Assembly: GCA_022340645.1 (NCBI GenBank)
Contig: JAJDNP010000089.1
Coordinates: forward strand, 1-34,201
DNA: 34,201 nucleotides
From: Gammaproteobacteria bacterium
Lineage (GTDB): Bacteria; Pseudomonadota; Gammaproteobacteria; SZUA-229
Reading direction: 5' to 3'
In this document: positions 16,855-25,448 of the stretch, one piece after another
Layout of the letters: the number at the start of each line of letters is the position of its first letter
How positions within the stretch are numbered: the stretch's first letter is position 1
Translations under genes and position numbers: made by a program
The notes under the pieces: generated by a model
Told to the model about the DNA's origin: nothing
Databases searched by the model: none
Seen by the model: the letters and a program-made list of their open reading frames with translations, nothing else

Positions 16855-18995
16855 GGTTGTTCGTCGTCGTTCTGGTCAGGCATTTGCTTGTATTGATATA
16901 AAAATTTACGTCTTAATAGACCACCGGGATCATCAGGAATTCGTTTCAGCCATTGTTCGGTGGCTTTTTCATCTTCGGTAATAGATGATTCTGTCGGGTT
17001 GACTTCTATCTCGGCCGGTTTTTCTTTGGAATCACTGTTTTCAATTTCATTACTATCCTGACCGCTGTTCTGGCGGTTGTCTTTGTCCTGCTGCTGTTCC
17101 TGCTGCTGTTCCTTCTGCTGTTGCTCATATTGCTGCTTTTCCTGCTGCTCTTTTTTCTGTTCTGCTTCAGCATCGCGCTGTTTTAACTGCTTTTCTTCCG
17201 CCTGCTTCTGCGCTTCGCTCTGCTGTTGACTGTCAGTTGAAGAATCTGCCGGTTTGTTTTCGTCAGCCTGTTTGTTTTTTTCAGCTGATGACTGTTCACC
17301 GGACTGGTTGTCCTGCTGTTGCTGCTGGTCTTTGCTGTTCTTATCCTTGCTATTCTGGTCCTGTTGAGACTGGTTATCCTGTTGCCTGTTTTGTTGCTGG
17401 TTTTGTGACTGCTGATTTTGCTGTGACTGGTCTTTCGAATCCTGCTGATGCTTTTGCTGCTCTGGATTTTGCTGCCCGGAATTATCCTGCTGCTGTTTTT
17501 GCTGTTGCTGTTGCATCGCCTTTTTTACCTGCTCACGATTAAACCTGGCATCGTCATTGTTTTTGTCCAGCTCGATGGCGCGGTCGTAAGCTTTTATCGC
17601 TTCCTGGTATTTGCCCAGTCTTGCCAGTGCATTAGCCTTGTTGTAGAAGCCATTGCTGTCAGCAGGGTTCTCAAGTACGCTGGCGGCAGCCTGATAATTC
17701 CCGTTTCGGTAATAGGCACTGGCTTTCCAGTCAGGCCGCGTGAATTCCCTGGCAGCACTTTCATTGTCGCCCGCATTAAATGCTTTCATCGCTTTCTGGT
17801 CAGGGCTGGACCAGAGATGCTTAATATCAAGATAAGCCGTCTCTGATTTGCCGGGAATTTTTTCATTGCCTTCTGCATAAGCGGGCTGTGGCAAGGCAAT
17901 AATGAAACTTAAGGCAAATGGCAATAACGCGGCGACCCAGCCTTTTCTTGCCCAGAAAGCGGCAAGCAGTAATAAGGGCAGCAACAGCCAGGGGCCTTCT
18001 TCCTGCCAGACATCCGCACTCGTTTCCTTGTTTTTAATATCCTGCTTGACTTCCGAGGACTGAAATAACCGGCTCAACTTGTTTGTGTCACTGTCATCGG
18101 CCCGCAGCCCAGTGTATAAACCGCCGCCGGCTAACGCGTAAGACTGCAGTTTGTCCGGCCTCAACCGGGGTATTACAATGGCGCCGTTGCTGTCCTGCAG
18201 GAAACCGCCTTCGACCGAGCCCTGAAGCGGTATCGGTCCGCCTTCTGTTGTGCCGATGCCAAAGATTGATAAACGAAAACCCTGGGCGCGTATTTTTTCA
18301 ATGGCTGCCCTGTCATGCTGATGAATGCCGTCCGTTATCACCAGGATATCGCCATTGATGCTGCCGGACTGGCTGAAGAGTGAAACGGCCTTGGCCAGCG
18401 CGGCAGACAGGTTGCTGCCCTGGGCCGGCATCATATCGGTTTCCAGCGCGGGTACCAGGTTGGCGATGGTGGCGTTGTCGTCGGTAAGCGGGGTAACAAC
18501 AAAAGCTTCGGCGGCATAAACGATGAGCGCGGTTTGCCCGGTTTTTCTCGCCTTCAGAATATCCAGCAGTTCGAGTTTCGCGCGGTATAAGCGGGATGGT
18601 TTTATATCCGATGCATTCATTGACTGCGACAGGTCAAGCAGGATGACCAGGGAAGATTGTTCCCGGTAAACGGGCTGCGGCAGTTTCTTGTAGACCGGCC
18701 CGGCGAGTGCGGTGATACACAGGCTGGCTGCAATAAATATTAACAGCAGCGGGTAAGTCCGCCGTTTGTAACCGCTACTGGTTAAGACAAACGGTATTAA
18801 TGCCTGGTCGATGACGGCATGCCAGTTTTTATCGCTCTGGGCTCTGCTTCGCATCAATAGTAAAAAAAGTATTAACGGAATGAACGCGTAAAACCACTCT
18901 GCACGTATAAAATGCAGGCTATTAAGTATTTGCGCTGCTTCATTAAGCAGCACATCAAAAGGCGTATTCAATATTGCGTTTATCGTTTCATTCAT
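16848..18995 (-). CDS. batB: BatB-BatC fusion: von Willebrand A plus TPR protein with Q-rich tail
   Basis: Inner-membrane protein of 715 residues. Two membrane segments (about 35-48 and 81-98) precede a VWA domain with the metal-site motif DLSQS (121-125) and a later ITDGIHQHD strand. Two further hydrophobic segments follow (about 334-349 and 353-370). The second ends in PQPAYAEGNEK, which looks like a signal peptide cleavage site of a formerly separate BatC. Then come TPR units (about 417-485, KANALARLGKYQEAIKAYDR), a glutamine-rich, probably disordered region (about 494-650), and a conserved BatC-like end (EQWLKRIPDDPGGLLRRKF). The start overlaps the batA stop by four bases (ATGA). VWA-TPR fusions are known in gammaproteobacterial Bat operons, so the fusion itself is not new. 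Confidence 0.92.
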   Translation of the reverse strand: MNETINAILNTPFDVLLNEAAQILNSLHFIRAEWFYAFIPLILFLLLMRSRAQSDKNWHAVIDQALIPFVLTSSGYKRRTYPLLLIFIAASLCITALAGPVYKKLPQPVYREQSSLVILLDLSQSMNASDIKPSRLYRAKLELLDILKARKTGQTALIVYAAEAFVVTPLTDDNATIANLVPALETDMMPAQGSNLSAALAKAVSLFSQSGSINGDILVITDGIHQHDRAAIEKIRAQGFRLSIFGIGTTEGGPIPLQGSVEGGFLQDSNGAIVIPRLRPDKLQSYALAGGGLYTGLRADDSDTNKLSRLFQSSEVKQDIKNKETSADVWQEEGPWLLLPLLLLAAFWARKGWVAALLPFALSFIIALPQPAYAEGNEKIPGKSETAYLDIKHLWSSPDQKAMKAFNAGDNESAAREFTRPDWKASAYYRNGNYQAAASVLENPADSNGFYNKANALARLGKYQEAIKAYDRAIELDKNNDDARFNREQVKKAMQQQQQKQQQDNSGQQNPEQQKHQQDSKDQSQQNQQSQNQQQNRQQDNQSQQDQNSKDKNSKDQQQQQDNQSGEQSSAEKNKQADENKPADSSTDSQQQSEAQKQAEEKQLKQRDAEAEQKKEQQEKQQYEQQQKEQQQEQQQDKDNRQNSGQDSNEIENSDSKEKPAEIEVNPTESSITEDEKATEQWLKRIPDDPGGLLRRKFLYQYKQMPDQNDDEQPW
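17048..17516 (-). repeat. Low-complexity CAG/CAA-rich coding tract
   Basis: Encodes the glutamine-rich segment of the BatB/C protein (runs such as QQQQQKQQQ and QQQKEQQQEQQQ), with Lys, Asp, Asn and Ser interspersed. Trinucleotide-like CTG/TTG repetition on the plus strand makes the tract prone to length change between strains. Confidence 0.85.
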
Positions 18996-20050
18996 GTGCT
19001 TTTGCCCTGTACATCTTTGGCAGCCGAATAAAACAATGAACGGAAAGAAAACTGCGGCGCATATAACACCAGCGCAAGCACGGCGGCGAACAGCAGGCTT
19101 GCCGCTAGCGGTACATAAAACAGGGCTCTTATCGGGCGATAACTCTTCACGTCTTTTTCCACCGGTTCCAGCTTGTCCAGCAGGGTATAGATTTCCACCA
19201 GGTCTGCGGTGGTGTAGGCGCGGAAATACCGGCCGCCGGTTATCTTTGCAATGTTTTGTAAGGTGGCTTCATCCAGTTCTCTGGAACCACGATTGCCAAT
19301 GCCGATGGTGTGAATCTTCAGGCCTTTTTTAGCTGCCAGCTCCGCCGCTTTTATCGGTGTAAGTTCACCTCTATTGCTGACGCCATCGGTTAATAATATT
19401 AATACATGGCTTTCACCAATTTTTTTTGCACCTTTTTTATCTGCAGGAGTGCCATTATTCACCTGCTGTTTTTCTCTTGCCTGTTGTGCTGATATACGTT
19501 TGACCGCCAGGCCGATGGCGTCGCCAATCGCGGTTGCCTGGCCAGCGAGACCGGTAAACGCTTCCTGCAACAGGATATTCACCGTTTCCCTGTCAAAGGT
19601 GAGAGGCGCCTGCACATAGGCCTGATCGCCAAACAATATCAGGCCAATGCGGTCACCGACGCGTTTTTCGATGAAAGCGCTGGCCACGGCCTTGGTTGCG
19701 GTTATCCTGCTGACGGAGCCCTGGTTGTGGCGTATCGGGTGGTCCATGCTTTTGGAGATATCGATGGCCAGCATTAAGTCACGTCCACTGACAGGCAGCT
19801 CGATGGGTTCACCCGTCCATTGCGGCCTGGCTGCTGCAATCACCAGGCAGGTCCAGGCAAGCGTATAAAGCAGTAACGGCCAGCGTGAAGTTTCATTAAC
19901 ATAACTGCCGGTTTCGGACACCTGATAGTCGGCCAGGTGCGGTACCCGCAGCGCGGCCTCATTGCTCTGTCTGGCGCGCGGCAGCAGCAGGCGCAATAAA
20001 AAGGGCAGCGGTAATACGGCAAACGCCCAGGGCCAGATAAATGACATCAT
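18992..20050 (-). CDS. batA: BatA: membrane-anchored von Willebrand factor A protein
   Basis: Protein of 352 residues with N-terminal hydrophobic segments (about 3-24 and 58-73), an aerotolerance-type VWA domain starting near residue 90 with the MIDAS motif DISKS (97-101), the conserved ALLTFDRET-like strand (APLTFDRETV), a TAIGDAIG threonine-containing loop and LLTDGVSNRGEL, and a C-terminal membrane segment (about 306-328) before a short tail. BatA and BatB are thought to form a periplasmic VWA complex driven or assembled by the MoxR ATPase; direct function is unknown. The ATG at 20050 has an AGG about nine bases upstream. The gene is separated from the DUF4381 gene upstream by about 225 bases carrying a MITE-like element, the only large gap between consecutive bat genes here apart from the moxR-DUF58 gap. 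Confidence 0.92.
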   Translation of the reverse strand: MMSFIWPWAFAVLPLPFLLRLLLPRARQSNEAALRVPHLADYQVSETGSYVNETSRWPLLLYTLAWTCLVIAAARPQWTGEPIELPVSGRDLMLAIDISKSMDHPIRHNQGSVSRITATKAVASAFIEKRVGDRIGLILFGDQAYVQAPLTFDRETVNILLQEAFTGLAGQATAIGDAIGLAVKRISAQQAREKQQVNNGTPADKKGAKKIGESHVLILLTDGVSNRGELTPIKAAELAAKKGLKIHTIGIGNRGSRELDEATLQNIAKITGGRYFRAYTTADLVEIYTLLDKLEPVEKDVKSYRPIRALFYVPLAASLLFAAVLALVLYAPQFSFRSLFYSAAKDVQGKST

Positions 20051-20090
20051 GATGACTGGCCTGAATGGTACTTGATTAAGCCATATTTTC

Positions 20091-20242
20091 TGTCATTGCG
20101 AGCATTAGCGCGGCAATTTTTAGCAGCATAGATCATCATTAAGAGATTATGAATTACATCCTTGTAATTCATCCTTTGGGCCGCAAAAAGCGCGTTCAAT
20201 TTTCCTCCCGGAAAAATTAGTGCTTCGTTCCTCGCGATGACA
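20091..20242. mobile_element. MITE-like element with TGTCATTGCGAG ends
   Basis: TGTCATTGCGAG (20091-20102) and CTCGCGATGACA (20231-20242) form 12-base inverted ends with one mismatch around a 152-bp element. Inside is a second perfect inverted repeat, ATGAATTACA (20149-20158) with TGTAATTCAT (20163-20172). TCATTGCGAG-type palindromes are widespread non-autonomous repeats in bacteria. It sits in the operon between the DUF4381 gene and batA; a 77-codon minus-strand frame running through it is a by-product. No clear target duplication was identified. Confidence 0.7.
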
Positions 20243-20276
20243 GCTGAACCGCTAATCTCTGTTATGTAAACGCCAT

Positions 20277-20885
20277 TCATGAGCGACCCCGTAATGGCCG
20301 ATTATGGGGGGACTGCAACCATGATTCACACAGCTGAATTAATTTTTGTGCATCAAAATCCAGCCTGTCGTTATCCTGCTGGTCAGTGTCAGGCAGGTAA
20401 GGCGCGGTAAGCAACACCCTGCCGGTATCGCTTTGAAAGCGATTGCCGCTTGATGATTTGGCGTTTGAGTCATCAAGGTAGCTGAGCCAGTCGTCACCGG
20501 TTAAACCGGCGATGTCTGCCCTGGGGTAATAACTGATGCTGGCGCGGCGTAATAAAATTGATAACGATTTGGCCAATCGGGTTTTGTTCCGGTTTTGCTG
20601 GAACTGCTGTTTAATATTATCGAGCTCAGACTTGATGTCTCTCCTAAGCTGCCTGCCGAGATAGATTCTTCTCGCAATCGTGACGAGTGCGGCAATGAGT
20701 ACTGCAAGCGCGAGGATTATCCACCAGCCGGGTGCGGGCGGCCACCAGGAAACAGGCTCGGGCAGGTGTATGTCCCTTAAATTCAGTTGCTGCGGGTTTG
20801 TTACCTGCGGATGAATCATTTGGGGATCAATTATTTTTGAGCCTGGAGCCTGGTGATTTAAAACGGGTTCATTCATCGTGTTCAT
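20277..20885 (-). CDS. DUF4381 membrane protein of the Bat operon
   Basis: Protein of 202 residues with the family hallmark LRDIHLPEPVSWWPPAPGWW (36-55) just before its only membrane segment (about 52-72), then a basic, helical cytoplasmic part (LRRDIKSELDNIKQQF) and a conserved region with LTGDDWLSYLDD. DUF4381 proteins occur almost only in MoxR-Bat operons of proteobacteria, between the DUF58 and BatA genes, as here; their role is unknown. The upstream stop codon TAA directly abuts this ATG (TAAATG), so translation is coupled. ATG at 20876 is an alternative start. The first 35 residues, rich in proline and asparagine, are probably not conserved. Confidence 0.9.
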   Translation of the reverse strand: MNTMNEPVLNHQAPGSKIIDPQMIHPQVTNPQQLNLRDIHLPEPVSWWPPAPGWWIILALAVLIAALVTIARRIYLGRQLRRDIKSELDNIKQQFQQNRNKTRLAKSLSILLRRASISYYPRADIAGLTGDDWLSYLDDSNAKSSSGNRFQSDTGRVLLTAPYLPDTDQQDNDRLDFDAQKLIQLCESWLQSPHNRPLRGRS

Positions 20886-21878
20886 TTACCCGTGCTGTTT
20901 TATTAACTGTTGGCGTGCCCGGCGGTATTGCGCTTTTTTACCCAGGGCGTTAACACCCAGGCCGACTTTTAATTTATCAATTACATTGTCATCCGTTGAC
21001 ACTTCGATTAAATGGATACGATTTTTCCGACAAAAATCTGAAATCTGCTGATGGTAAATTAAGTACCGCTGATGGTATTCCTCCCTGGTTTTCTTGCTTG
21101 AGGTTTGAATTTGCAGCTCTTTAATGCCGTCGGTTAACTTGTAGGTACCAGAGGATGGCAGATCGATTTCTATCGGGTCTGAAATCTTGATCATAATGAT
21201 GTCGTTGTTGCGTGCTATATTTGCGATATGGGTATATGCCTTTTCACTTAAATCCCGAAAATCACTAATCATGAAGACCAGGCTGCCGGGATGTACGACG
21301 GATCGCAGTCTGGCGACGGCAGTCGTTCTGTCGGTTACTGCTTCAGCCGCGGGATTGTCAGTTTTTTGCCAGGCATGATGTTTTGTACAGCGGCCGATAA
21401 AATCAAGCACCGCGGTTTTGCCGCGCCGGGGTTTAATTTCAATATGTTCGGTATCTGAAAATATCAGTCCGCCGATACGATCGTTGTTTCTTGCCGCACT
21501 CCAGGCGATGGTTGCTGCGATTTCGCTGGCAATGACCGCTTTAAATTTATTGCGCGTGGCAAACATCATGGAAGCATTGAGATCAAGCCACAGCAGTACC
21601 GGTCTTTCTCGTTCTTCACGAAACAGTTTAGTGTGCGCATCGCCGGTACGGGCGGTGACACGCCAGTCCATGTTGCGAATATCATCACCGGCCTGGTAAA
21701 TACGTGATTCGTCAAACTCCATGCCGCGGCCCTTGAATGACGATATATAGGCGCCACCCTGTTTGGCGTGAATTTTACCGCTGTCCAGGGGGATCTGGTT
21801 AGCCAGCAGGCGAAGCTGAATAAGTGACTGCGGACTTATCCAGGTAATACCTTCAGCTTGTTTTGTGTTGTTACTCAT
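20886..21878 (-). CDS. DUF58 domain protein (VWA-like) of the Bat operon
   Basis: Cytoplasmic protein of 330 residues. It carries the DUF58 core near 51-80: RGMEFDESRIYQAGDDIRNMDWRVTARTG-like spacing with GDD, IDW-type (MDW) and TARTG, followed by REERERPVLLWLDLNASM, which starts a VWA-like fold with Asp and Ser of a possible metal site. Later, SLVFMISDFRDL matches the second VWA strand. No membrane segment is visible. DUF58 proteins accompany MoxR ATPases nearly everywhere and are thought to bridge the ATPase and the VWA proteins. It lies 120 bases after moxR in the same direction, with a foldback repeat in the gap, so the unit may be differentially expressed relative to moxR. Confidence 0.92.
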   Translation of the reverse strand: MSNNTKQAEGITWISPQSLIQLRLLANQIPLDSGKIHAKQGGAYISSFKGRGMEFDESRIYQAGDDIRNMDWRVTARTGDAHTKLFREERERPVLLWLDLNASMMFATRNKFKAVIASEIAATIAWSAARNNDRIGGLIFSDTEHIEIKPRRGKTAVLDFIGRCTKHHAWQKTDNPAAEAVTDRTTAVARLRSVVHPGSLVFMISDFRDLSEKAYTHIANIARNNDIIMIKISDPIEIDLPSSGTYKLTDGIKELQIQTSSKKTREEYHQRYLIYHQQISDFCRKNRIHLIEVSTDDNVIDKLKVGLGVNALGKKAQYRRARQQLIKQHG

Positions 21879-21890
21879 ATTTTTATTTCA

Positions 21891-21984
21891 TCCACAGATA
21901 AACTCAGATGGACACAGATAAAAACGAAGCGGTTAATTCTGGTTTTTATTCTTCAATCTGCGTTACTCAGCGTTCATCTGTGGA
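21891..21984. repeat. Foldback repeat (TCCACAGATAAAC type) between moxR and the DUF58 gene
   Basis: The left arm 21891-21919 starts TCCACAGATAAACTCAGATG and the right arm 21956-21984 ends GTTCATCTGTGGA; they pair imperfectly. The core contains AATTCTGGTTTTTA, also found inverted in the repeat at 29826-29897, so these two are copies of one family in opposite orientation. Confidence 0.75.
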
Positions 21985-21999
21985 CAGGATGTTTTGTTT

Positions 22000-22980
22000 T
22001 TAAGGCACAGCCACCCGGGTAATAAGCTCATGAATAAAACTGTCAGGGGTAATGCCATCGGCTTCGGCTTCGTAACTTAGAATTACGCGATGACGTAACA
22101 CGTCAAAGGCAATCGCCTGAATATCATCCGGACTGACAAAATCACGCTGGTCCAGCCAGGCATGTGCGCGTGCACAACGGTCAAGCGCGATGCTGGCGCG
22201 CGGGCTGGCGCCATACAATGACCAGTTTGCAAGGTCATCGCCATACATGCCCGGGTTGCGGGTGGCCAGGACCAGTTGCAGTAAATACTGTTCAAGGTTG
22301 TCATCCATGTAAACATCAAGCACTTCGGCGCGGGCATCAAATATACTTTGTTGCTGTACTTTTTCGGTCGATATATTGGCAGCGTGGATAACTGATGTCG
22401 TTTGTTCTCTGGCTTCATTGCGCACCAGCTGGAGTATCTGTTTTTCTGCTTCTGCATCAGGGTAGCCAATGCTGACATGCATCAGGAAACGATCAAGCTG
22501 GGCTTCAGGCAGGGGATAGGTGCCTTCCTGCTCGATCGGGTTTTGGGTCGCCATTACCATGAATAATTCGGGTAGCTGGTAGGTGATTTTGCCTACGGTA
22601 ATCTGGCGTTCAGCCATGGCTTCCAGCAGGGCGGACTGGACCTTTGCCGGCGCACGGTTGATTTCGTCGGCCAGTATCAGGTTATGGAACAATGGACCCT
22701 GCTGAAACACAAAGGAGCCATCCTGCGGCCGGTAGACTTCAGTACCGGTCAGATCGGCAGGCAGCAGGTCGGGTGTAAACTGTATGCGATGGAAGTTGCT
22801 TTCAATACCGTCACTCAAAACTTTAATAGCCTTGGTCTTGGCCAGCCCGGGGGCACCTTCGACCAGCAGGTGGCCATCCGCTAATAATGCGATTAGCAGT
22901 CGGTCAACCAGTTTTTCCTGGCCTATGATGTGATTCTGTACATGTTGCTTGAGGTTAAGAACTGCTTTCAGATTGGGCAT
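22000..22980 (-). CDS. MoxR-family AAA+ ATPase
   Basis: Cytoplasmic MoxR ATPase of 326 residues, first gene of the Bat operon. Walker A is EGAPGLAKT (41-49), Walker B LILADEINRAP with DEIN at 105-108, then QSALLEAMAERQ and the sensor-1 segment MVMATQNPIEQEGTYPLPEAQLDRF (from about 141) typical of MoxR. The C-terminal lid has sensor 2 at GASPRASIAL. MoxR ATPases act as chaperone-like machines that mature VWA-containing partners; BatA and BatB are the expected clients. The start at ATG 22980 fits the family N-terminus; no strong ribosome binding site is seen. About 140 bases separate it from the divergent cobalamin riboswitch, so the promoters of both units must share this gap. Confidence 0.95.
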   Translation of the reverse strand: MPNLKAVLNLKQHVQNHIIGQEKLVDRLLIALLADGHLLVEGAPGLAKTKAIKVLSDGIESNFHRIQFTPDLLPADLTGTEVYRPQDGSFVFQQGPLFHNLILADEINRAPAKVQSALLEAMAERQITVGKITYQLPELFMVMATQNPIEQEGTYPLPEAQLDRFLMHVSIGYPDAEAEKQILQLVRNEAREQTTSVIHAANISTEKVQQQSIFDARAEVLDVYMDDNLEQYLLQLVLATRNPGMYGDDLANWSLYGASPRASIALDRCARAHAWLDQRDFVSPDDIQAIAFDVLRHRVILSYEAEADGITPDSFIHELITRVAVP

Positions 22981-23119
22981 GACTACTTCTATGTGTTTAT
23001 TTTGTTAACCATCAGCCTTAAAGATGCTTTTAGCCTGAGAAAGTTCACTCCAATATGGGAGGGCTGCTATCTTATCCTGAATTATGGTGTAAGATGCGGC
23101 TAAATCTTGAATTTCAAAC

Positions 23120-23336
23120 ATCCGGTGCCTGCTCCCAGATTGATTATAGGAGAGGATAATCGGGAAGCTGGTGAACCGCCGGTTAATCATACCGACGGTA
23201 AATCCTGCGCTGCCCCCGCAACGGTGATTGGTGAGAATTATTCAACCACTGCGAAAATGATTTCGTGGGAAGGGAATGATTCATGTATGCATCCTAAAGA
23301 TGCCATACACACCATAAGCCCGTAGACCGGCCTGAT
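23120..23336 (+). promoter_or_regulatory. Cobalamin riboswitch
   Basis: Conserved blocks appear in order: CCGGTGCCTG (from 23122), GGATAATCGGGAAGCTGGTG, ACGGTAAATCCTGCGCTGCC followed by CCCGCAACGGTGAT (the B12 box, near 23198-23230), CAACCACTGCGAAAA, GTGGGAAGGG, and AGCCCGTAGACCGGCCTG near the end. Spacing fits the cobalamin aptamer family (Rfam RF00174). Ligand binding would reduce expression of btuB-tonB-adenosyltransferase downstream; the link is supported by the gene content. Exact ends are approximate. Confidence 0.95.
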
Positions 23337-23414
23337 GTTTTTATACATTCGTCGCGGCGGGCGGCATGGTATAGTGCATCTTGTTGTTATCCCTGGATTG
23401 CTCTTTCCCTGTTG

Positions 23415-23433
23415 CCTCCAAAAATATTGGAGG
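23415..23433 (+). promoter_or_regulatory. Hairpin sequestering the btuB Shine-Dalgarno
   Basis: CCTCCA (23415-23420) is perfectly complementary to TGGAGG (23428-23433) around an AAAATAT loop. TGGAGG contains the Shine-Dalgarno of btuB, five bases before the ATG at 23439. This hairpin is the natural expression platform for translational control by the riboswitch upstream. Confidence 0.75.
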
Positions 23434-23438
23434 ACCTA

Positions 23439-25439
23439 ATGAACAAATTTCAATCGCTGAAGTTGCTGGCTGCAGGCAGTCTGGTAATTTTAGCTCCATA
23501 TTCTGAGCCTGCCTTATCTGCGGTCAACAAGGCAGCAACAGAAATACCAGCAGTCATTGTCAGTGCCGCGCGCACTGAGCAAAGCACGCTAACCACACCG
23601 GCCAGTATCACCGTAATATCCCGCAAACAGATCGATGATAGCGGTGCGAACCATATTGTCGAGGTGCTGCGTGGCCAGGGCGGTATCATAATCGACGACC
23701 TGTATGGCGATGGCAGCCGGGCTTCGGTGAATATGCGCGGTTTCGGTGATGCTGCGGGTTCCAATGTTTTAGTGCTGGTTGATGGCCGCAGACTCAATAA
23801 TCCGGATATTGCTGCGCCGGATTTGAACAGTATCGCGCTTGATGATGTTGAGCGTATCGAGATAGTGCAGGGCAGTGCGGGTGTCCTGTTCGGCGACCAG
23901 GCGGTGGCCGGTGTTATCAATATTATTACCCGCCAGCCGGGAGCATTAAGACATTCATTAAAACTGTCGGCGGGAAGTTATAACACGGTAGACCTCCATG
24001 GCATGACATCTCAGTCGCTGGATAATGGTCTTAATTACCGGCTTTCTCTTGACCTGCGTGACTCGGATAATTATCGTGATCATAATGAATCCTCCTATGT
24101 AAACGGTTTTGCCAAACTCGGCTATGAGCATAGCAGCGGTTCGCTTTTCGCTGAAATACAATATATCGACGACAGGCTGAATACACCTGGCACACTGTTT
24201 GCCGATGAAATGGCTGCCGACAGGCGTCAGGTGGCGGCGAATTATGCGGATGATTTTTCAAATACCGAGACCACGGCTGGACGCCTGGGGCTGGTGCAGG
24301 CGCTTGGCGATAACTGGTCATTTGAGGGCGAGCTGACGCAGCGGGATACTGACGGCGTGTTCAGGCTGAGTTCGGTGTTTGGCATGGAAACACAGGACAG
24401 TACCCAGGAACGCAAACAGCTTGAATTCACCCCCCGTTTGATCGGTTTTATTCCATCATTAAACAACACCATGCTGACTCTGGGCGCGGATGTCGTTGAG
24501 ACTGATTACAGGCTGCGCTCCCGGTTTGGCGAGCAGGTGAACAATCAGTCCATCCAGTCGCTCTATATCCAGGCGGTTATTCCGGCTGTAGAATCGCTTG
24601 ATGTCACTGTAGGCGCACGTTATGCCAGTGTCAGTAATGAATTAAGCGACGGTTTTACATTTAACAATGAAACCATCACGGATGATGTCACCGTCGGTAC
24701 TTTTGGCATGGCTTACCAGCTAAATAAAGAATTCCGGGTAGTGGTAAGGGCCGATCAGAACTTTCGTTTTGCCAAGGTTGACGAGTTTACCAATGCCCAG
24801 CCATATCCTGCCCCGCCTAGCACAGTCATCCTGAAAACCCAGGAAGGCCTGTCACTGGAAACCGGTGTTGAATGGAATAGCGCTGTCAGCAGTGCGAAGT
24901 TTATCGTTTACCAGCTTGAGCTGGACAATGAGCTTGCCTATGACCCGGTAAATTACATTAATATTAACCTGGATGAGACACGCCGATCCGGTTTTACCGG
25001 CAGCGGCCGCTGGCAGGCCAGTCAGCGACTGGGGCTCACAGCAAGTTACACCTATACCGATGCAGAAGTATTAAGCGGTGCATTTAGCGGCAAGGAAATC
25101 CCGTTTGTCGCCCGGCATAATGGTTTGCTCGGCAGCGATTACCAGTTAAACGATAACTGGCAGTTATACGGCGAATGGCTTGTCGTCAGCGACAGGGTAT
25201 ATTCAGGCGACTTCGATAATGTCCTCGCCAGGCTGCCGGGATACGGGCTGGTCAATATTAAAGCCGAATACAGGGTAAGGGACTTTACTTTCAGTGGCCG
25301 GCTGAACAACGTATTTGACAAGCAGTATAGTGATGTTGGCCAGTTAAGCTACGACCCGAATACATACGCCGCGCGTGAAGCATATTTCCCGTCGCCGGAA
25401 ATTAATTTTTTACTGACAGCGGCATGGGCTTTCAGATAA
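23439..25439 (+). CDS. btuB: BtuB-like TonB-dependent cobalamin receptor
   Basis: Outer-membrane receptor of 666 residues, slightly longer than E. coli BtuB (614). It has a signal peptide (1-28, ending PALSA), a TonB box near 36-42 (IPAVIVS), a plug domain (about 45-160) with TTPASITVISRKQID, VLVLVDGRRLN, VERIEIVQG and GVINIITR, then a 22-strand type barrel; the chain ends AAWAFR, an aromatic-plus-charged end rather than a terminal Phe. The true start is ATG 23439, set by GGAGG five bases upstream; a TTG 27 bases earlier is inside the regulatory hairpin. Expression is controlled by the cobalamin riboswitch. With tonB and an adenosyltransferase gene behind it, vitamin B12 import is the probable role. 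Confidence 0.93.
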   Translation: MNKFQSLKLLAAGSLVILAPYSEPALSAVNKAATEIPAVIVSAARTEQSTLTTPASITVISRKQIDDSGANHIVEVLRGQGGIIIDDLYGDGSRASVNMRGFGDAAGSNVLVLVDGRRLNNPDIAAPDLNSIALDDVERIEIVQGSAGVLFGDQAVAGVINIITRQPGALRHSLKLSAGSYNTVDLHGMTSQSLDNGLNYRLSLDLRDSDNYRDHNESSYVNGFAKLGYEHSSGSLFAEIQYIDDRLNTPGTLFADEMAADRRQVAANYADDFSNTETTAGRLGLVQALGDNWSFEGELTQRDTDGVFRLSSVFGMETQDSTQERKQLEFTPRLIGFIPSLNNTMLTLGADVVETDYRLRSRFGEQVNNQSIQSLYIQAVIPAVESLDVTVGARYASVSNELSDGFTFNNETITDDVTVGTFGMAYQLNKEFRVVVRADQNFRFAKVDEFTNAQPYPAPPSTVILKTQEGLSLETGVEWNSAVSSAKFIVYQLELDNELAYDPVNYININLDETRRSGFTGSGRWQASQRLGLTASYTYTDAEVLSGAFSGKEIPFVARHNGLLGSDYQLNDNWQLYGEWLVVSDRVYSGDFDNVLARLPGYGLVNIKAEYRVRDFTFSGRLNNVFDKQYSDVGQLSYDPNTYAAREAYFPSPEINFLLTAAWAFR

Positions 25440-25448
25440 TCTAGTCAT

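Noticed and set aside
17048-17516. CRISPR-like or microsatellite array
   Set aside because: The CTG/TTG repetition is the reverse strand of a glutamine-rich coding tract, not a spaced repeat array.
20047-20280. 77-codon minus-strand frame between batA and the DUF4381 gene
   Set aside because: It spans the MITE-like element; the openness comes from the repeat.
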